Below are positions 28,796-39,162 of a DNA stretch of 47,918 nt, piece by piece. Positions within the stretch are counted from its first letter, which is position 1, and each line of letters starts with the position of its first letter. Location: contig NZ_MJLZ01000036.1 in the NCBI RefSeq assembly GCF_003666245.1, forward strand, positions 1-47,918, read 5' to 3'. The notes below the pieces were generated by a model, which was not told the origin of the DNA, did no database searches, and saw nothing but the letters and a program-made list of their open reading frames with translations. Made by a program: the position numbers and the translations under genes. Source of the DNA: Brenneria alni. Lineage in GTDB: Bacteria > Pseudomonadota > Gammaproteobacteria > Enterobacterales > Enterobacteriaceae.

Positions 28796-29413
28796 TTATC
28801 CGATGGATTTGGCCACCCAGCGATATCGCGGCCAGTAGAAACTGAAGATGATCAACAACAGGGTGATCGGCCAGCCGCAGACCAGAACAATCGCATCCAT
28901 CGGCAGCCCTTCCTGTTGCGAAAGGGCATAAATGCCTAGCGCTTTCAGCAGGAATATCAGCATCCAGACCACAGAGACTTCGTGCCAGGCTCTGGCGTAG
29001 CGCGGCGTGTTATAGAACGGGAGCGTCTTGAGGACGGGCATGGCTTGTTCCGCCAGCGTTCTCACGACCGGACGTTGCAACAGGCTGTAGACCGCAAAAA
29101 CGATCACGACGGAGATCGCGCCGCTGACCGCTAAAAAGACGCTTTCCTGTCTGATGGCGAATGGCGTATGGCCGAGTATATAGAGGTAATGGCTACCGCC
29201 CGATAGCATAATCAACGCGATAATCGCCAGAGCGCCTTTGCGTCGGTTGACGCCCTCCACAACAGCGGAATAGAGCGCGGTTATCAGCAGGGCGATACCG
29301 CCGCCGCCCAGCCAGAATGCGATGTGATAGAGCACAATCGGCAGCACGATAGTGAGGTGCGCATCACGCGACAGCAAGTATGACCATAGGGTGATTGAGG
29401 ATGATTGTTGCAT
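28796..29413 (-). CDS. Integral membrane protein, VC0807-like
   Basis: This encodes 205 residues from the ATG at 29413, which has AAGGAAGG just upstream; an in-frame TTG at 29428 is less likely. It has about five hydrophobic segments (LTIVLPIVLYHIAFWLGGGG; ALAIIALIMLSGGSHYLYIL; FLAVSGAISVVIVFAVYSLL; VVWMLIFLLKALGIYAL; AIVLVCGWPITLLLIIFSF) with a conserved-looking loop LKTLPFYNTPRYARAWHEV. The overall pattern resembles VC0807-family proteins of unknown function; that match is from memory. It lies 73 bases after the terminal NRPS gene and could serve export or immunity (inference). Confidence 0.75.
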   Translation of the reverse strand: MQQSSSITLWSYLLSRDAHLTIVLPIVLYHIAFWLGGGGIALLITALYSAVVEGVNRRKGALAIIALIMLSGGSHYLYILGHTPFAIRQESVFLAVSGAISVVIVFAVYSLLQRPVVRTLAEQAMPVLKTLPFYNTPRYARAWHEVSVVWMLIFLLKALGIYALSQQEGLPMDAIVLVCGWPITLLLIIFSFYWPRYRWVAKSIG

Positions 29414-29486
29414 GTTCCTTCCTTGCAAAATAAAGTGTTGGGCGATTTGCGTTCAGCAGTGGACAGGTCGGTCTACCGCTCTTTGC

Positions 29487-32400
29487 TCATCGCAAGATCT
29501 TTTTTAATTGCTCGGCAATGTGGGCAATGTGCGGCATCGTCATCATCGATATATGGTCGCCGGAGGTACTGAGCACCGTCAGTTTGCCCGCCGTCAAACG
29601 CCGCCATCCCAGTCCCGATTCGGGCGGGCGGCGGCGGCCCGGCAAGATATCTTCAGCTTCGACAACCAGGAGATTGCCCGCGTATGGCGCCCCCTGATAA
29701 TCATCCGTGGCATGAATATGCGCACGCAAAATGTGCAGAAACTGTTGAAATGCCGGCAGGCCAATGGCGTCGGGCACGAGTCCGGCTTGCTTGAACGCTG
29801 CCAGGAACCGTGCAGTGCGTTGCTCTTCAGACATCGCAGACAAGGCGGCTTCTGAAAGCTGGAAGGATGTGCCGGTAAACCGTTCCACTTTATGTGCAAA
29901 GTACGCGAGCCTTTCATGTTCATTCATCTGTGCGGAATCGTCGACGGCTACCTGTGGCGCGGGCTGATCCAGTACCAGTACGGTAGGGGTTATTCCCGTT
30001 GTGGCCAGCTGCTGCGCCATTTCAAAGGCAATCGTTGCCCCCAGAGACCACCCTCCGATAACCAGGTTAGGACGATGTACCCGCTCGCCCGCCTGCGACA
30101 AATAAAACGCGGCTAAAGCTTTAATATCCTTGTTGTAAGGGGCGTTACGGCTGAAATCGGCCACCTGAATGCCGTAAATCGGATAATCGCTGCCCAACGC
30201 GCGGGCTAATACGGAATAGCACAGCACGTTGCCCCCAGCGGGATGGATAAGCACCAGCGTCGGCTTGTCGTCGGCAAGTCCCGGGGAGATTGTGACGCAT
30301 GACGAAAGGGCCTGCGGCGCGTTCTGTTCCAGTAGGCGGGCCAATTGATGGATGCTGCTGTTCTCAAGCAATTGCCCTAAAGACAATGCTGTTCCGAAGT
30401 ATTGATTGACGTTGAGAATGAGCTTTAACGCACTGATAGAGTTACCGCCGAGGTTAAAGAAACTCTCCTGCGTATCGATGTCATCCCGTTGTAGAACCTG
30501 GCGATAAATCGCATGCAGGCGCTGTTCGCGCTCACCTTCGGGGCGGCGGGGGGATAAAACCGTCTCATACGCCGGCAGCGGCAGAGCGTTATAGTTGATC
30601 TTGCCGCTGGCGGTCAATGGCATCGCATCGAGCCAGACCCAGCGTTCGGGGTGCATGTAGCCAGGCAGTTTCTTTTGCAGCGTCTCTTTTATCAAAGCGC
30701 GATGCTGTGCTGAGACCCCGCAAAGGTAAGCGGTCAACACGGTTTCCCCGTTCGGTAACCTATTTTGTTTGACTGCGGCATGGGTGACAGCGTCGGCCTG
30801 CTGCAAGGCCTGTTCAATTTCAGCCAGTTCAACACGATAGCCTCTGACCTTAACCTGACGGTCGAGGCGTCCCAGAAACGCAATATTGCCATCAGGCAGC
30901 TGGCGGCCTTTATCACCGCTTCGGTAGAGCCGCTCTCCTTCAAGATAAGGATGCGGAATAAAGCGTGCTTGGTTTTGTTCCGGTAGACCGAGGTATCCTG
31001 CCGCCACATGCGCGCCGCCCAGATAAATTTCACCCGGTAACCCGGCGGGAACCAGTTGCCGGCAGGGATCGAGCAGCAGTACATGGCTATCCGCCAACGG
31101 CGTACCAATCGGCAAATAGTCATCGTCGATCGTGCTGAGATCGTCGGGAACCTCGTAGGTGGTTATGCCGACGGTACACTCGGTCGGGCCATAATGGTTC
31201 ACCACGCGGCAGGCGCGGTTTAGCTGACGTACACGTGTAATCAGCGACACGGGAACACGCTCTCCGCCAAGCACTAACAGACGTTGCGGCAGCAGGGCGC
31301 ATGCTTGCGGTGATGTTAATAGCGCTGCCAAATGAGAAGGCGTTATCTTGATGCAATCCAACGGATTGTCCGCCAGATAGGCAAACAGCGCTTCAGGCGC
31401 ATTGAGTTGTCGGGCGCTGATGATTTCAAGCTGCCCTTGATGAAGCAAAGAGGGGAACAGCATGGTATGCGCCAGATCGGTCGTGAAAGCGGAAAACATA
31501 CCGTAGCGGGCGCCCGCGGGCAGCGAGAGAACTGGTTGGATCGCGTGGCAATAGTGACTCAAATGCGCATGATTGACGCGAACGCCTTTCGGTTTTCCAC
31601 TGCTGCCGGAGGTATAAATAATATAGGCGGGCATATCGTGACGCGCCTGATACGGCGGGTTGCTTGCTGGCATGGCGCTGAACTCTTGCCTTACATCGAT
31701 GTACGGCAACGCCTGTGGCGGGGCTGCGCCATCAATCAACGCACAGCGGACGGCGGCGTCTTGCAGGATAAAGGCGATCTGCTGCGCGGGGAGCGCCATA
31801 TCAATCGGTACATAGCATCCGCCTGCCTTCAGTACCGCCAGGATGGCGACCACGCAGTGCTCGCTCTTCGGCATACAAAGCGCGACGCATTCCCCTGGCG
31901 CGATGCCATTCGCTCGCAACTGATGTGCTAAACGGTTTGCCCGCTGATTGAGCTGGGTATAGGTGAGCGTTCGTCCCTCGCAGCGGAGTGCGATAGCGTG
32001 GGGGCGCTGCTCGACCTGATGTTCAAATTGAACATGGATGGCAGGCGGAACGACAGTGGGAACAGGGCGACACTTGGCTATCACCGCGTGACGCTCTTCT
32101 TCATTTAACAGCGACAGATCCCGGACAGTCAATTGCGGCTGAGTCATGACGACGTCAAGGATCGTGCGCAGATCGACCAGCATGCGCTGGATGGTGTCCT
32201 GGTTAAATAAGGCGCTACTGTAGTTGAGGGTAAACAGCAGGCCATCTCTGTCTTTATCTTCTTCTACCCACAAGTTCAGATCGAGCTTCGCAGTGGCGTA
32301 GTCCACCTTTAATGGTTGATATTTGAAACCACTGTTATTGTGAAAATGGGGAAACACCTGATAGGTCAGGATGGCCTGAAATACCGGGTTAACCTGGGGA

Positions 32401-33560
32401 TTACGCACGTAGCTGATTTCATCCAGTATGTAATTGAATGGCACATCCTGGTGCATCATGGCCTGCTCGCATTCGGCGCGTGTGGTATCGATCAGCGTGG
32501 AGAACGGCGCATCGGGATTGATCTCGAAACGTAGCGGCAGCGTGTTCATAAATAACCCCATCATGCTTTGTGTGACGGGCAAATTCCGATTGGCGAACGG
32601 CGCGCCGATAATAATCTCCTGCTGGCCGCTGTATTTGTGCAGCAGGAGTTGATACGCGGTGAGGATGATATGAAATTGCGTGGCATGGTGTTGTGAAGCG
32701 CAGGCTTGCAAACGCCGACAGAATGCGGTATCGAAAAACTGGCTGACCATGCCGCCTGCGGTACGCATTTTGGCCGGTCGCGGGCGATCGGTTGCCAATT
32801 CCAGCAGGCCCTGAACTCCATCGAGTTTCTTCGTCCAATAGGCGAGGCCTTCCTGATATTTTCCCTCGGCATACCACTGATTCTCCGCCAGGGCGTAATC
32901 GGTAAATTGCAGAGTGTCCGCTATTTTTAACGTCTCTCCCTGGAGCAAACGAAAGTAGGTCTCCATAAACGTTTTGAAAAACAGGTTTACCGTCCAGCCA
33001 TCGGAAATGATGTGATGAAACGTCAGCAACAAGACATATTCATCAGGGCGCGTTTTTAACATATGCAAATAGGCCAACGGGCCATTGGCCAGGTCAAAAC
33101 TGATGCCGCCTTCCGCTTTTGCCAGGGTTTGCACGCGGCTTGCGATCTCTTCCTGCGCGCATGCGGAGATGTCGTCATAGTGGAAATGGAAAGGCATGTC
33201 ATCAGATACGCATTGGTATACGTCGTCATCGATGAAACGGAACGTGGTACGAAGAATGTCATGCTGTCGCGTCAGGTAATCAAGCGCGGTTTGGGCCAGT
33301 TGCGGATCTATTTCATGTTCAATCCAGCAGGTAACGGCATAGGGATTGTTATAGGCTTGATGGTTATCAAGGTATTGATCGAGCATCCAGATGCGTTTTT
33401 GGGCGCTGGTCATCGGGAAATGGCTTCTGCCCGGTTGCGTATTTTTTTGAATGGTTTTAGCGCCTGCTATGATCGCGCCTGCTTTTTTCTTGTCGTGCGC
33501 CAGTTTTTTTAAGTCGTCCAGGCTCAGTGATGCCAGTCGATCGGTACGGGTCGATGTCAT
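29487..33560 (-). CDS. Nonribosomal peptide synthetase, C-A-T-TE termination module
   Basis: This encodes 1357 residues. After a short Lys-rich N-terminus comes a condensation domain (about 48-490) with HHIISDG at 182-188. The adenylation domain (about 505-990) has A3 YTSGSSGKPKG near 649 and YGPTE near 790. The carrier domain has FNLGGNS with the phosphopantetheine Ser1041. A type I thioesterase (about 1095-1357) carries GGWSLGA (Ser1172), Asp near 1198 and His1336. The A4 segment reads AFTTDLAHT, so the Asp235 seen in alpha-amino-acid domains is absent or displaced, and I do not predict the substrate. The TE marks this as the chain-releasing enzyme. It lies downstream of the PKS gene in the same orientation, after a 12-bp hairpin. 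Confidence 0.93.
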   Translation of the reverse strand: MTSTRTDRLASLSLDDLKKLAHDKKKAGAIIAGAKTIQKNTQPGRSHFPMTSAQKRIWMLDQYLDNHQAYNNPYAVTCWIEHEIDPQLAQTALDYLTRQHDILRTTFRFIDDDVYQCVSDDMPFHFHYDDISACAQEEIASRVQTLAKAEGGISFDLANGPLAYLHMLKTRPDEYVLLLTFHHIISDGWTVNLFFKTFMETYFRLLQGETLKIADTLQFTDYALAENQWYAEGKYQEGLAYWTKKLDGVQGLLELATDRPRPAKMRTAGGMVSQFFDTAFCRRLQACASQHHATQFHIILTAYQLLLHKYSGQQEIIIGAPFANRNLPVTQSMMGLFMNTLPLRFEINPDAPFSTLIDTTRAECEQAMMHQDVPFNYILDEISYVRNPQVNPVFQAILTYQVFPHFHNNSGFKYQPLKVDYATAKLDLNLWVEEDKDRDGLLFTLNYSSALFNQDTIQRMLVDLRTILDVVMTQPQLTVRDLSLLNEEERHAVIAKCRPVPTVVPPAIHVQFEHQVEQRPHAIALRCEGRTLTYTQLNQRANRLAHQLRANGIAPGECVALCMPKSEHCVVAILAVLKAGGCYVPIDMALPAQQIAFILQDAAVRCALIDGAAPPQALPYIDVRQEFSAMPASNPPYQARHDMPAYIIYTSGSSGKPKGVRVNHAHLSHYCHAIQPVLSLPAGARYGMFSAFTTDLAHTMLFPSLLHQGQLEIISARQLNAPEALFAYLADNPLDCIKITPSHLAALLTSPQACALLPQRLLVLGGERVPVSLITRVRQLNRACRVVNHYGPTECTVGITTYEVPDDLSTIDDDYLPIGTPLADSHVLLLDPCRQLVPAGLPGEIYLGGAHVAAGYLGLPEQNQARFIPHPYLEGERLYRSGDKGRQLPDGNIAFLGRLDRQVKVRGYRVELAEIEQALQQADAVTHAAVKQNRLPNGETVLTAYLCGVSAQHRALIKETLQKKLPGYMHPERWVWLDAMPLTASGKINYNALPLPAYETVLSPRRPEGEREQRLHAIYRQVLQRDDIDTQESFFNLGGNSISALKLILNVNQYFGTALSLGQLLENSSIHQLARLLEQNAPQALSSCVTISPGLADDKPTLVLIHPAGGNVLCYSVLARALGSDYPIYGIQVADFSRNAPYNKDIKALAAFYLSQAGERVHRPNLVIGGWSLGATIAFEMAQQLATTGITPTVLVLDQPAPQVAVDDSAQMNEHERLAYFAHKVERFTGTSFQLSEAALSAMSEEQRTARFLAAFKQAGLVPDAIGLPAFQQFLHILRAHIHATDDYQGAPYAGNLLVVEAEDILPGRRRPPESGLGWRRLTAGKLTVLSTSGDHISMMTMPHIAHIAEQLKKILR

Positions 33561-33600
33561 GATCGTCTCTCGCTTTTGGGTATTCGGTATTAACGTCGAT

Positions 33601-33632
33601 GGCCGCCTCCCGATAGCGTTCGGGAGGCGGCC
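33601..33632 (-). other. Intercistronic hairpin between PKS and terminal NRPS genes
   Basis: GGCCGCCTCCCG (33601-33612) and CGGGAGGCGGCC (33621-33632) form a perfect 12-bp stem with an 8-base loop. No U-run follows on the minus strand, so transcript stabilisation or partial attenuation between the two genes is more likely than full termination. Confidence 0.75.
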
Positions 33633-33637
33633 TCCCC

Positions 33638-36600
33638 TTAGTTCTGCAATAACGTTTCAAGCTCTGAGAGAATCAGCGTCGATAGGCCTTTTATCGTCTG
33701 GTTCTGATAAAACAGGTCAATGCGAATATCGATCTCGAAGATGCCTGAGACGGTTGAGATCACTTGCACCGCAAGGAGCGAGTTGCCGCCGAGCTCGGTG
33801 AAACTGTCGTTCACGCCGATGCCGGAAATCCCCAGAATGGATTGCCAGACGTTGACGAGCTCCTTCTCAATGTCGTTTTCCGGGGCCTGGTAATCCACTG
33901 ACAGCGCGGGTCTGGAATGACCTTCCAGCGCCGCGTTGTCCAGCACGATATGTTCGGGCGTCGCTTGCTCGGGAATCGACTCATAGATGAGTTGATGCAG
34001 ATCGCTGGTGACGATCACCAGTTGCGCAAACTCCAGATGCGACAGTTGGCGTTTAAGGATATCCACGCCTTCCGGCAGCAGAATATCTTTATCCGCCAGA
34101 TTTACTTTCACCGGGAACGCCGATGTGGCTTGCGGCGTGGCGACCTGATTATCCGGCGTCAGTTTGAGCAGGGTATAATTTTCCAAAGCCAGCAGCGGTC
34201 GGCCTTGCGGCGAAAGGAAGACGATGTCCATGACGATCGCGTTGTCCTGTGCTTGATAGGCGCGTTTGAGCTTAACGTGGGCATAGACATTGTCGTTTAG
34301 CGGCGCGAGGAAGGTGATCTTACCGTAGCTGATCGGCAAGAAGTTCTCCTGCGTTATCGACATCAGGCAGTGTATTGCCGTCGCATCAATGATCGCAGGA
34401 TGGTATGGGTAGCGAACCATATCTTCGACATAGGCTTGATCCAACACCTTGTGCACCAGCCACTCGTTGTGACCCTGAACAATATCGCGATGGTTATTCC
34501 AGCGCTGGCTCAACGACAGGAAGACATCGCCGGTACTGGCATTTTCCAAATCCATCGCAAGAGGCGCATAGGGCATCTCGGTCGTGCAGCGCCGGCGGAT
34601 GTCGTCGATAGGCTGGATAATCCCTTCAGACGCCTGCTGGTCTTGTCCGATGACGCCAAACGCGTGTTCCTGCCACTCCAGCTCGAGGGTGCCGCGACTC
34701 TTCAGGCTAAATTTATATCCCTTTCCGTCAGCGGTGATGACCAGCCGCATAAGACGGGGCCAGGCGTGGCGATAAATCACCGGCTTGGTCAGCATCAGGT
34801 TTTTCACCTGCAAGCTTTCCTGAGGCTTAAACTGCGTCATGAACTCGTGCAGCAGCGATAAGAGGGTGGCGCCGACCAGTGAAGGCTGATGAGCAAGGCG
34901 GTGTTCGTCAATGACCCAGTCTTGCCGCACGGCAAGATTGACCTGATAGCTTTCCTGCATCCCCTCGCGTTCAACCAACGTCAGCAGGTCGCCTTCGACT
35001 TCATCAAAAACGGGCGACTTGCTGTTTTTCTTCTCCAACTGTTGCCGGTCCCAACGGGCGGCCATGCCCACATCGCCCCATTTTCCCCAGTTCAACGATA
35101 CTGTGCGCCCGCGGCGATGCTGGTTGCGGTAATGCGCGAAGGCATCCATGAAGGCATTGCCGGAACAGTAATCAATACGGGCTTCATCGCCGACAATGGC
35201 GGAGATGGACGAAAACAGGATAAAGAAATCAGGCTGTTTGTTTTGCAGCAACGCATCCAGAATGACGCTGCCTGCGACTTTCGGGTCCAGCACGCTGGCG
35301 CAATCGGCATCGCTTTTCAGCGGAATAATGCCCCCGCCCGCCACCCCGGCGGTATGGAACACGCCGTCCACCCGCGGGAAGGCGGCCAGCATGTCGCGCA
35401 TACCGGCATAATCGCTCACGTCAACCTGCGCCAGATGCACGGTGTTGCCCTGTGCCTCCAGGCGTAAAACGCCGGCGATCTTTTCACTGATTTCATCATC
35501 CACCGGGTGCTGTTGAACCCAGCTATGCCAGCTATCCCGCGGCGGTAGCGCCGAACGGTAGGTCAGGATTAAGGCGGCATCGCTGTTTTCCGCCACGTAG
35601 TTGGCCACCAACATCCCCAATCCGCCAAGCCCGCCGGTGATAAGATAGACGCCGTCATCCCTCAGATCGGCGGGTAAACCGCTGTCATCCTGATCCAGAT
35701 GCACCGCCTGGTAACCCTCTTCCCACCGCTGCCCGCCACGATACGCCACCAGATTGCCATGCGTCGCAATATCGCTTTCCGCAATCAGATGCTGCGCGAT
35801 GTCACCAAGGGCGGCGCGGCCATCACGCAGATCGATATCGACCAAATGGCATTGCACTTCCGGGTATTCGTGATAGAACACCCGGGCAGGCCCGACCAGA
35901 AGCGCGTTCTCGGGCGACGCGATGGCCTCTCCCATCACGCTGAAGGTATTGCTGGTGGCGAACAGCAGGTGCAACTCATCCAGCAGGTTTTCGCTTACCA
36001 ACGCCTGTTGAAGGTAAAGGGGGCGGTAGAACGCGTTAACGGATGAGACCACCAGATCCTGATTTAACCGGGGCGTCGGCATTTCAGCCGTCAGACTCCA
36101 TAAATAGAGGATGCGAGAGGGACGCAGACCTTGTGTTTTAAGGCTTTTTAACAGACGAATATAATCTTCACGCGCCGCAGCATGGATGACATAGCGCCCC
36201 CCGGCAGGATCTTCCTGATACGCCGCGCCGGGAGTGACGGACAAGACCTTGTGTCCCTGGTTTTCCAGCGTATGCTGCGTCCGTTCGGCGATCCCGAGGT
36301 TATCCGCCAGAATCAGCCAGCAAGCTTCATCGCCTGGCTGCACGCGGGTTCCCGCCATAAATTTGGCCGGAATGGTCTGTTTCCATGTCGGCATGGAGAA
36401 CCAGTCACCGGTATCCGATTTTTTACGCTTCCGCGCTTTCACCGATTGCACATCAGGCCGATCCTGCGACATCGCCGGCAGCGTGAAGCGTTTACGTTCG
36501 AAGGGATAACCCGGCAATGGTAAACGCCGACGATGTTGCCCGGCGGATAACGGGGACCACTGAACGTCTACGCCGCTGGCCCACAGTGAGCCGAATGTCG

Positions 36601-39124
36601 AGAGGAGATACTCGCCGGATAATGCGACATCTTTCGCGGTAGGCAGGGAGGAGTAAATCAGTGCGCCGTCGTTCGCGTTGAAATGCTGCTTGGCGGAGGA
36701 TTCCAGCGAGCGCCCCGGGCCGACTTCAAGGAACACCACATCCTGATGTGCTTTCGCCATCAATGTTTTGAAGGCGCGTGAAAACAGCACGGTATTACGC
36801 ACGTGCCTTACCCAGTAATCGCTGTTCTGCGCCAGTTCGTCGCTTATCCATTCCCCGTTGACAGTGGAGACAAACGGGATTTGCGGCGTATGTAACGCGA
36901 TCGTATCAATAACCTTTTTAAAGGCGGGCAGCATCGGCTCCATCATGTACGAATGGAAGGCGTGCGAGGTATCCAGATGTTTGCAGAAAATATTGTTATC
37001 TTCCAGATGCTGTTGGAAACGCGCAATCTCATCCGACTCGCCGGCGATCACGCACAGCCCGGGATAGTTGACCGCCGCCATTTCCAGCTTGCCGCCCTGT
37101 AACTTCCCGCTCAGGGTTTCTTCATCCAATAGCACGGCCAGCATGTCGCCGGAAGGGAGCGCCTGCACCATTTTGCCGCGCAGCGCCACCGCCTTCAGCG
37201 CATCTTCCAGTGAGAAGACACCGGAAATACAGGCGGCGACGTATTCCCCGACGCTGTGGCCGATCATGGCATCCGGTTTAATGCCCCAGGACATCCACAA
37301 CTGCGCCAGACTGTACTCCACGACAAACAACGCGGGCTGGGTAAATTGGGTTTCATTGAGGCGTGACCTGTCGGCGGCGCTGTCTTTGGAGAACATCACC
37401 GTTTTCAGGTCTGCGCCCAGAATGGGTTCCAGATAGCGGCAACACTGGTCCATCACCTGGCGGAACGCGCCATAGGCGGTGTAAAGTTCATGCGCCATAT
37501 TGAGGTACTGGTTGCCTTGCCCGGGGAACATGAACACCACTGATTTACGGTTTTTCCCCGCCTGAGACACGATAGCCGAGGGGTGCTCCAGCTTGTTCAG
37601 CAGGGTTTCACGATCACCCGCGACAATGACGGTGCTGTGGGCGAATTTTTGACGCCCGACCTGCAAGGTATAGGCGACATCGGCCAGATTGACGTTCTCA
37701 TGCACGCTCAGGTAATCATGCATCCGCTGTTTCATCTCCTCCAGCGCCTTACGACTTTTCGCCGAGAAGGGCAGGGCCAGAAGACCGTGATGCGGATCGC
37801 TCGCGGCGAGGGGGGGCGCGGCTTCAAGGACTACGCAGGCGTTGGTGCCCCCTACGCCGAAGGAGTTCACCAGGGCGCGGTGCGGGGTGTCCGATGCATC
37901 CAGCTTGCTCAGTTCGGTATTCATGACGAATGGGCTGGTTTCAAACTCGATATTGGGATTGGGCGATACAAAATGCAGCGATGCCGGCAGCATTCCCGTT
38001 TCCAACGCCAGTGAAGCTTTGATCAGGCTGGCCATGCCGGAAGCCGCATCCGTATGGCCGATATTGGTTTTCACCGAGCCCAGCCGGCAGTATTGGGTTT
38101 TATCGGTATATTCCTGAAATGTCTGCGTTAAAGAGGTAAATTCAATCGGATCGCCCAATGCCGTTGCCGTGCCATGCGCTTCAACAAAGTCGATGGTCGC
38201 CGGATTGATCTGTGCATTGGTGATCGCCTGTCTGGCGACCGCGACCTGTCCTGCAACGCCGGGGGCGGTATAGCCCGCTTTCAGGCTACCGTCATTATTA
38301 ATTGCGCCGCCCTTCAGGACGGCGTAGATATGATCGCCATCGCGTATGGCTTCATTCAGGCGCTTCAGCAGCACAACCCCTGCGCCACGGCTAAACACCG
38401 TACCGTTTGCCCGCGAGTCAAAGGCGTAGCAGCGGCCATCCGCCGACTCCATGCCGCCCTGCATATACTGATAGCCGCGGCGTTCCGGCGTATCAACCGA
38501 CACGCCGCCGGCAACGATCAAATCGCTTTCCCCGTTCTGGAGGCTATTAATTCCCATTACGACGGCGACCATCGCGGTCGAACAGGCGCTCTGAACGTTG
38601 ATGCTGGGCCCTTTCAGGTTCAGCTTGTAAGAGACGCGCGTCGTTACGTAATCTTTGTCATTGTTTGTCACCACTGATGCGCCGCTGGCATATTTCTGCA
38701 CCTCAGGATGGGCGTTCACTTTATTCAGGTGCCAGGCGGTTCCGGTGCCGCCGAACACGCCGACTTTACCGGGGTAGGTATCCGGCACGTAACCGGCGTT
38801 TTCAAACGCATGCCAGCAACATTCCAGAAAGATGCGGTGTTGCGGGTCCATAATTTCGGCATCACGCGGCGTAATATCAAAAAAATGGGCATCAAAGTCC
38901 TGTGCGTTGCCTAAAATCCCCCGGCGGCGGATATAGTTTGATGAAGCGATCAGATCTTCTTCAATACCCGACTCCCGCAACTCCTCTTCGCTGAATGTAC
39001 TGATGGTCTCCACCCCTTCCAGTAGATTCCGCCAAAACGCCGTGACATCTTCCGCGCCAGGAAAGCGGGCTGACATTCCCACCACGGCAATGTCTTTATC
39101 GCGAAACGTTACTTGATCTTTCAT
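33638..39124 (-). CDS. Type I polyketide synthase, KS-AT-KR-DH-T
   Basis: This encodes 1828 residues forming one module. KS (about 8-435) has Cys181 in VQSACSTAM, His317 in EAHGTAT and His357 in NIGH. AT (about 530-830) has Ser624 in GHSVGEY and the malonyl-type HAFH motif at 721-724. After LPGYPFERKRF comes a KR (about 905-1390) with TGGLGGLG at 1163, Ser1306 or nearby, Tyr1319 and Asn1323. Next is a double-hotdog DH-like region (about 1400-1660) with His1408 in IDEHRL and Asp1580 in YHPAIIDA. The carrier has LGGNS with Ser1782. The DH follows the KR rather than preceding it, and its first motif lacks the usual Pro-Gly. No ER and no TE are present. It adds one malonate unit that is reduced and perhaps dehydrated. 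The KS partner upstream is probably an aminoacyl carrier. Confidence 0.93.
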   Translation of the reverse strand: MKDQVTFRDKDIAVVGMSARFPGAEDVTAFWRNLLEGVETISTFSEEELRESGIEEDLIASSNYIRRRGILGNAQDFDAHFFDITPRDAEIMDPQHRIFLECCWHAFENAGYVPDTYPGKVGVFGGTGTAWHLNKVNAHPEVQKYASGASVVTNNDKDYVTTRVSYKLNLKGPSINVQSACSTAMVAVVMGINSLQNGESDLIVAGGVSVDTPERRGYQYMQGGMESADGRCYAFDSRANGTVFSRGAGVVLLKRLNEAIRDGDHIYAVLKGGAINNDGSLKAGYTAPGVAGQVAVARQAITNAQINPATIDFVEAHGTATALGDPIEFTSLTQTFQEYTDKTQYCRLGSVKTNIGHTDAASGMASLIKASLALETGMLPASLHFVSPNPNIEFETSPFVMNTELSKLDASDTPHRALVNSFGVGGTNACVVLEAAPPLAASDPHHGLLALPFSAKSRKALEEMKQRMHDYLSVHENVNLADVAYTLQVGRQKFAHSTVIVAGDRETLLNKLEHPSAIVSQAGKNRKSVVFMFPGQGNQYLNMAHELYTAYGAFRQVMDQCCRYLEPILGADLKTVMFSKDSAADRSRLNETQFTQPALFVVEYSLAQLWMSWGIKPDAMIGHSVGEYVAACISGVFSLEDALKAVALRGKMVQALPSGDMLAVLLDEETLSGKLQGGKLEMAAVNYPGLCVIAGESDEIARFQQHLEDNNIFCKHLDTSHAFHSYMMEPMLPAFKKVIDTIALHTPQIPFVSTVNGEWISDELAQNSDYWVRHVRNTVLFSRAFKTLMAKAHQDVVFLEVGPGRSLESSAKQHFNANDGALIYSSLPTAKDVALSGEYLLSTFGSLWASGVDVQWSPLSAGQHRRRLPLPGYPFERKRFTLPAMSQDRPDVQSVKARKRKKSDTGDWFSMPTWKQTIPAKFMAGTRVQPGDEACWLILADNLGIAERTQHTLENQGHKVLSVTPGAAYQEDPAGGRYVIHAAAREDYIRLLKSLKTQGLRPSRILYLWSLTAEMPTPRLNQDLVVSSVNAFYRPLYLQQALVSENLLDELHLLFATSNTFSVMGEAIASPENALLVGPARVFYHEYPEVQCHLVDIDLRDGRAALGDIAQHLIAESDIATHGNLVAYRGGQRWEEGYQAVHLDQDDSGLPADLRDDGVYLITGGLGGLGMLVANYVAENSDAALILTYRSALPPRDSWHSWVQQHPVDDEISEKIAGVLRLEAQGNTVHLAQVDVSDYAGMRDMLAAFPRVDGVFHTAGVAGGGIIPLKSDADCASVLDPKVAGSVILDALLQNKQPDFFILFSSISAIVGDEARIDYCSGNAFMDAFAHYRNQHRRGRTVSLNWGKWGDVGMAARWDRQQLEKKNSKSPVFDEVEGDLLTLVEREGMQESYQVNLAVRQDWVIDEHRLAHQPSLVGATLLSLLHEFMTQFKPQESLQVKNLMLTKPVIYRHAWPRLMRLVITADGKGYKFSLKSRGTLELEWQEHAFGVIGQDQQASEGIIQPIDDIRRRCTTEMPYAPLAMDLENASTGDVFLSLSQRWNNHRDIVQGHNEWLVHKVLDQAYVEDMVRYPYHPAIIDATAIHCLMSITQENFLPISYGKITFLAPLNDNVYAHVKLKRAYQAQDNAIVMDIVFLSPQGRPLLALENYTLLKLTPDNQVATPQATSAFPVKVNLADKDILLPEGVDILKRQLSHLEFAQLVIVTSDLHQLIYESIPEQATPEHIVLDNAALEGHSRPALSVDYQAPENDIEKELVNVWQSILGISGIGVNDSFTELGGNSLLAVQVISTVSGIFEIDIRIDLFYQNQTIKGLSTLILSELETLLQN

Positions 39125-39162
39125 TCTGTTACCTCACCATGAATATAACCGCCATCTTTCAA

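Noticed and set aside
33063-33512. Plus-strand open frame of 149 codons within the terminal NRPS gene, and other long antisense frames across 29500-38900
   Set aside because: They overlap well-supported NRPS/PKS domains on the minus strand and show no recognisable motifs; they reflect the base composition of the sense genes.
33601-33632. Hairpin after the PKS gene as an intrinsic terminator
   Set aside because: There is no U-run after the stem on the minus strand and the next gene continues the pathway.
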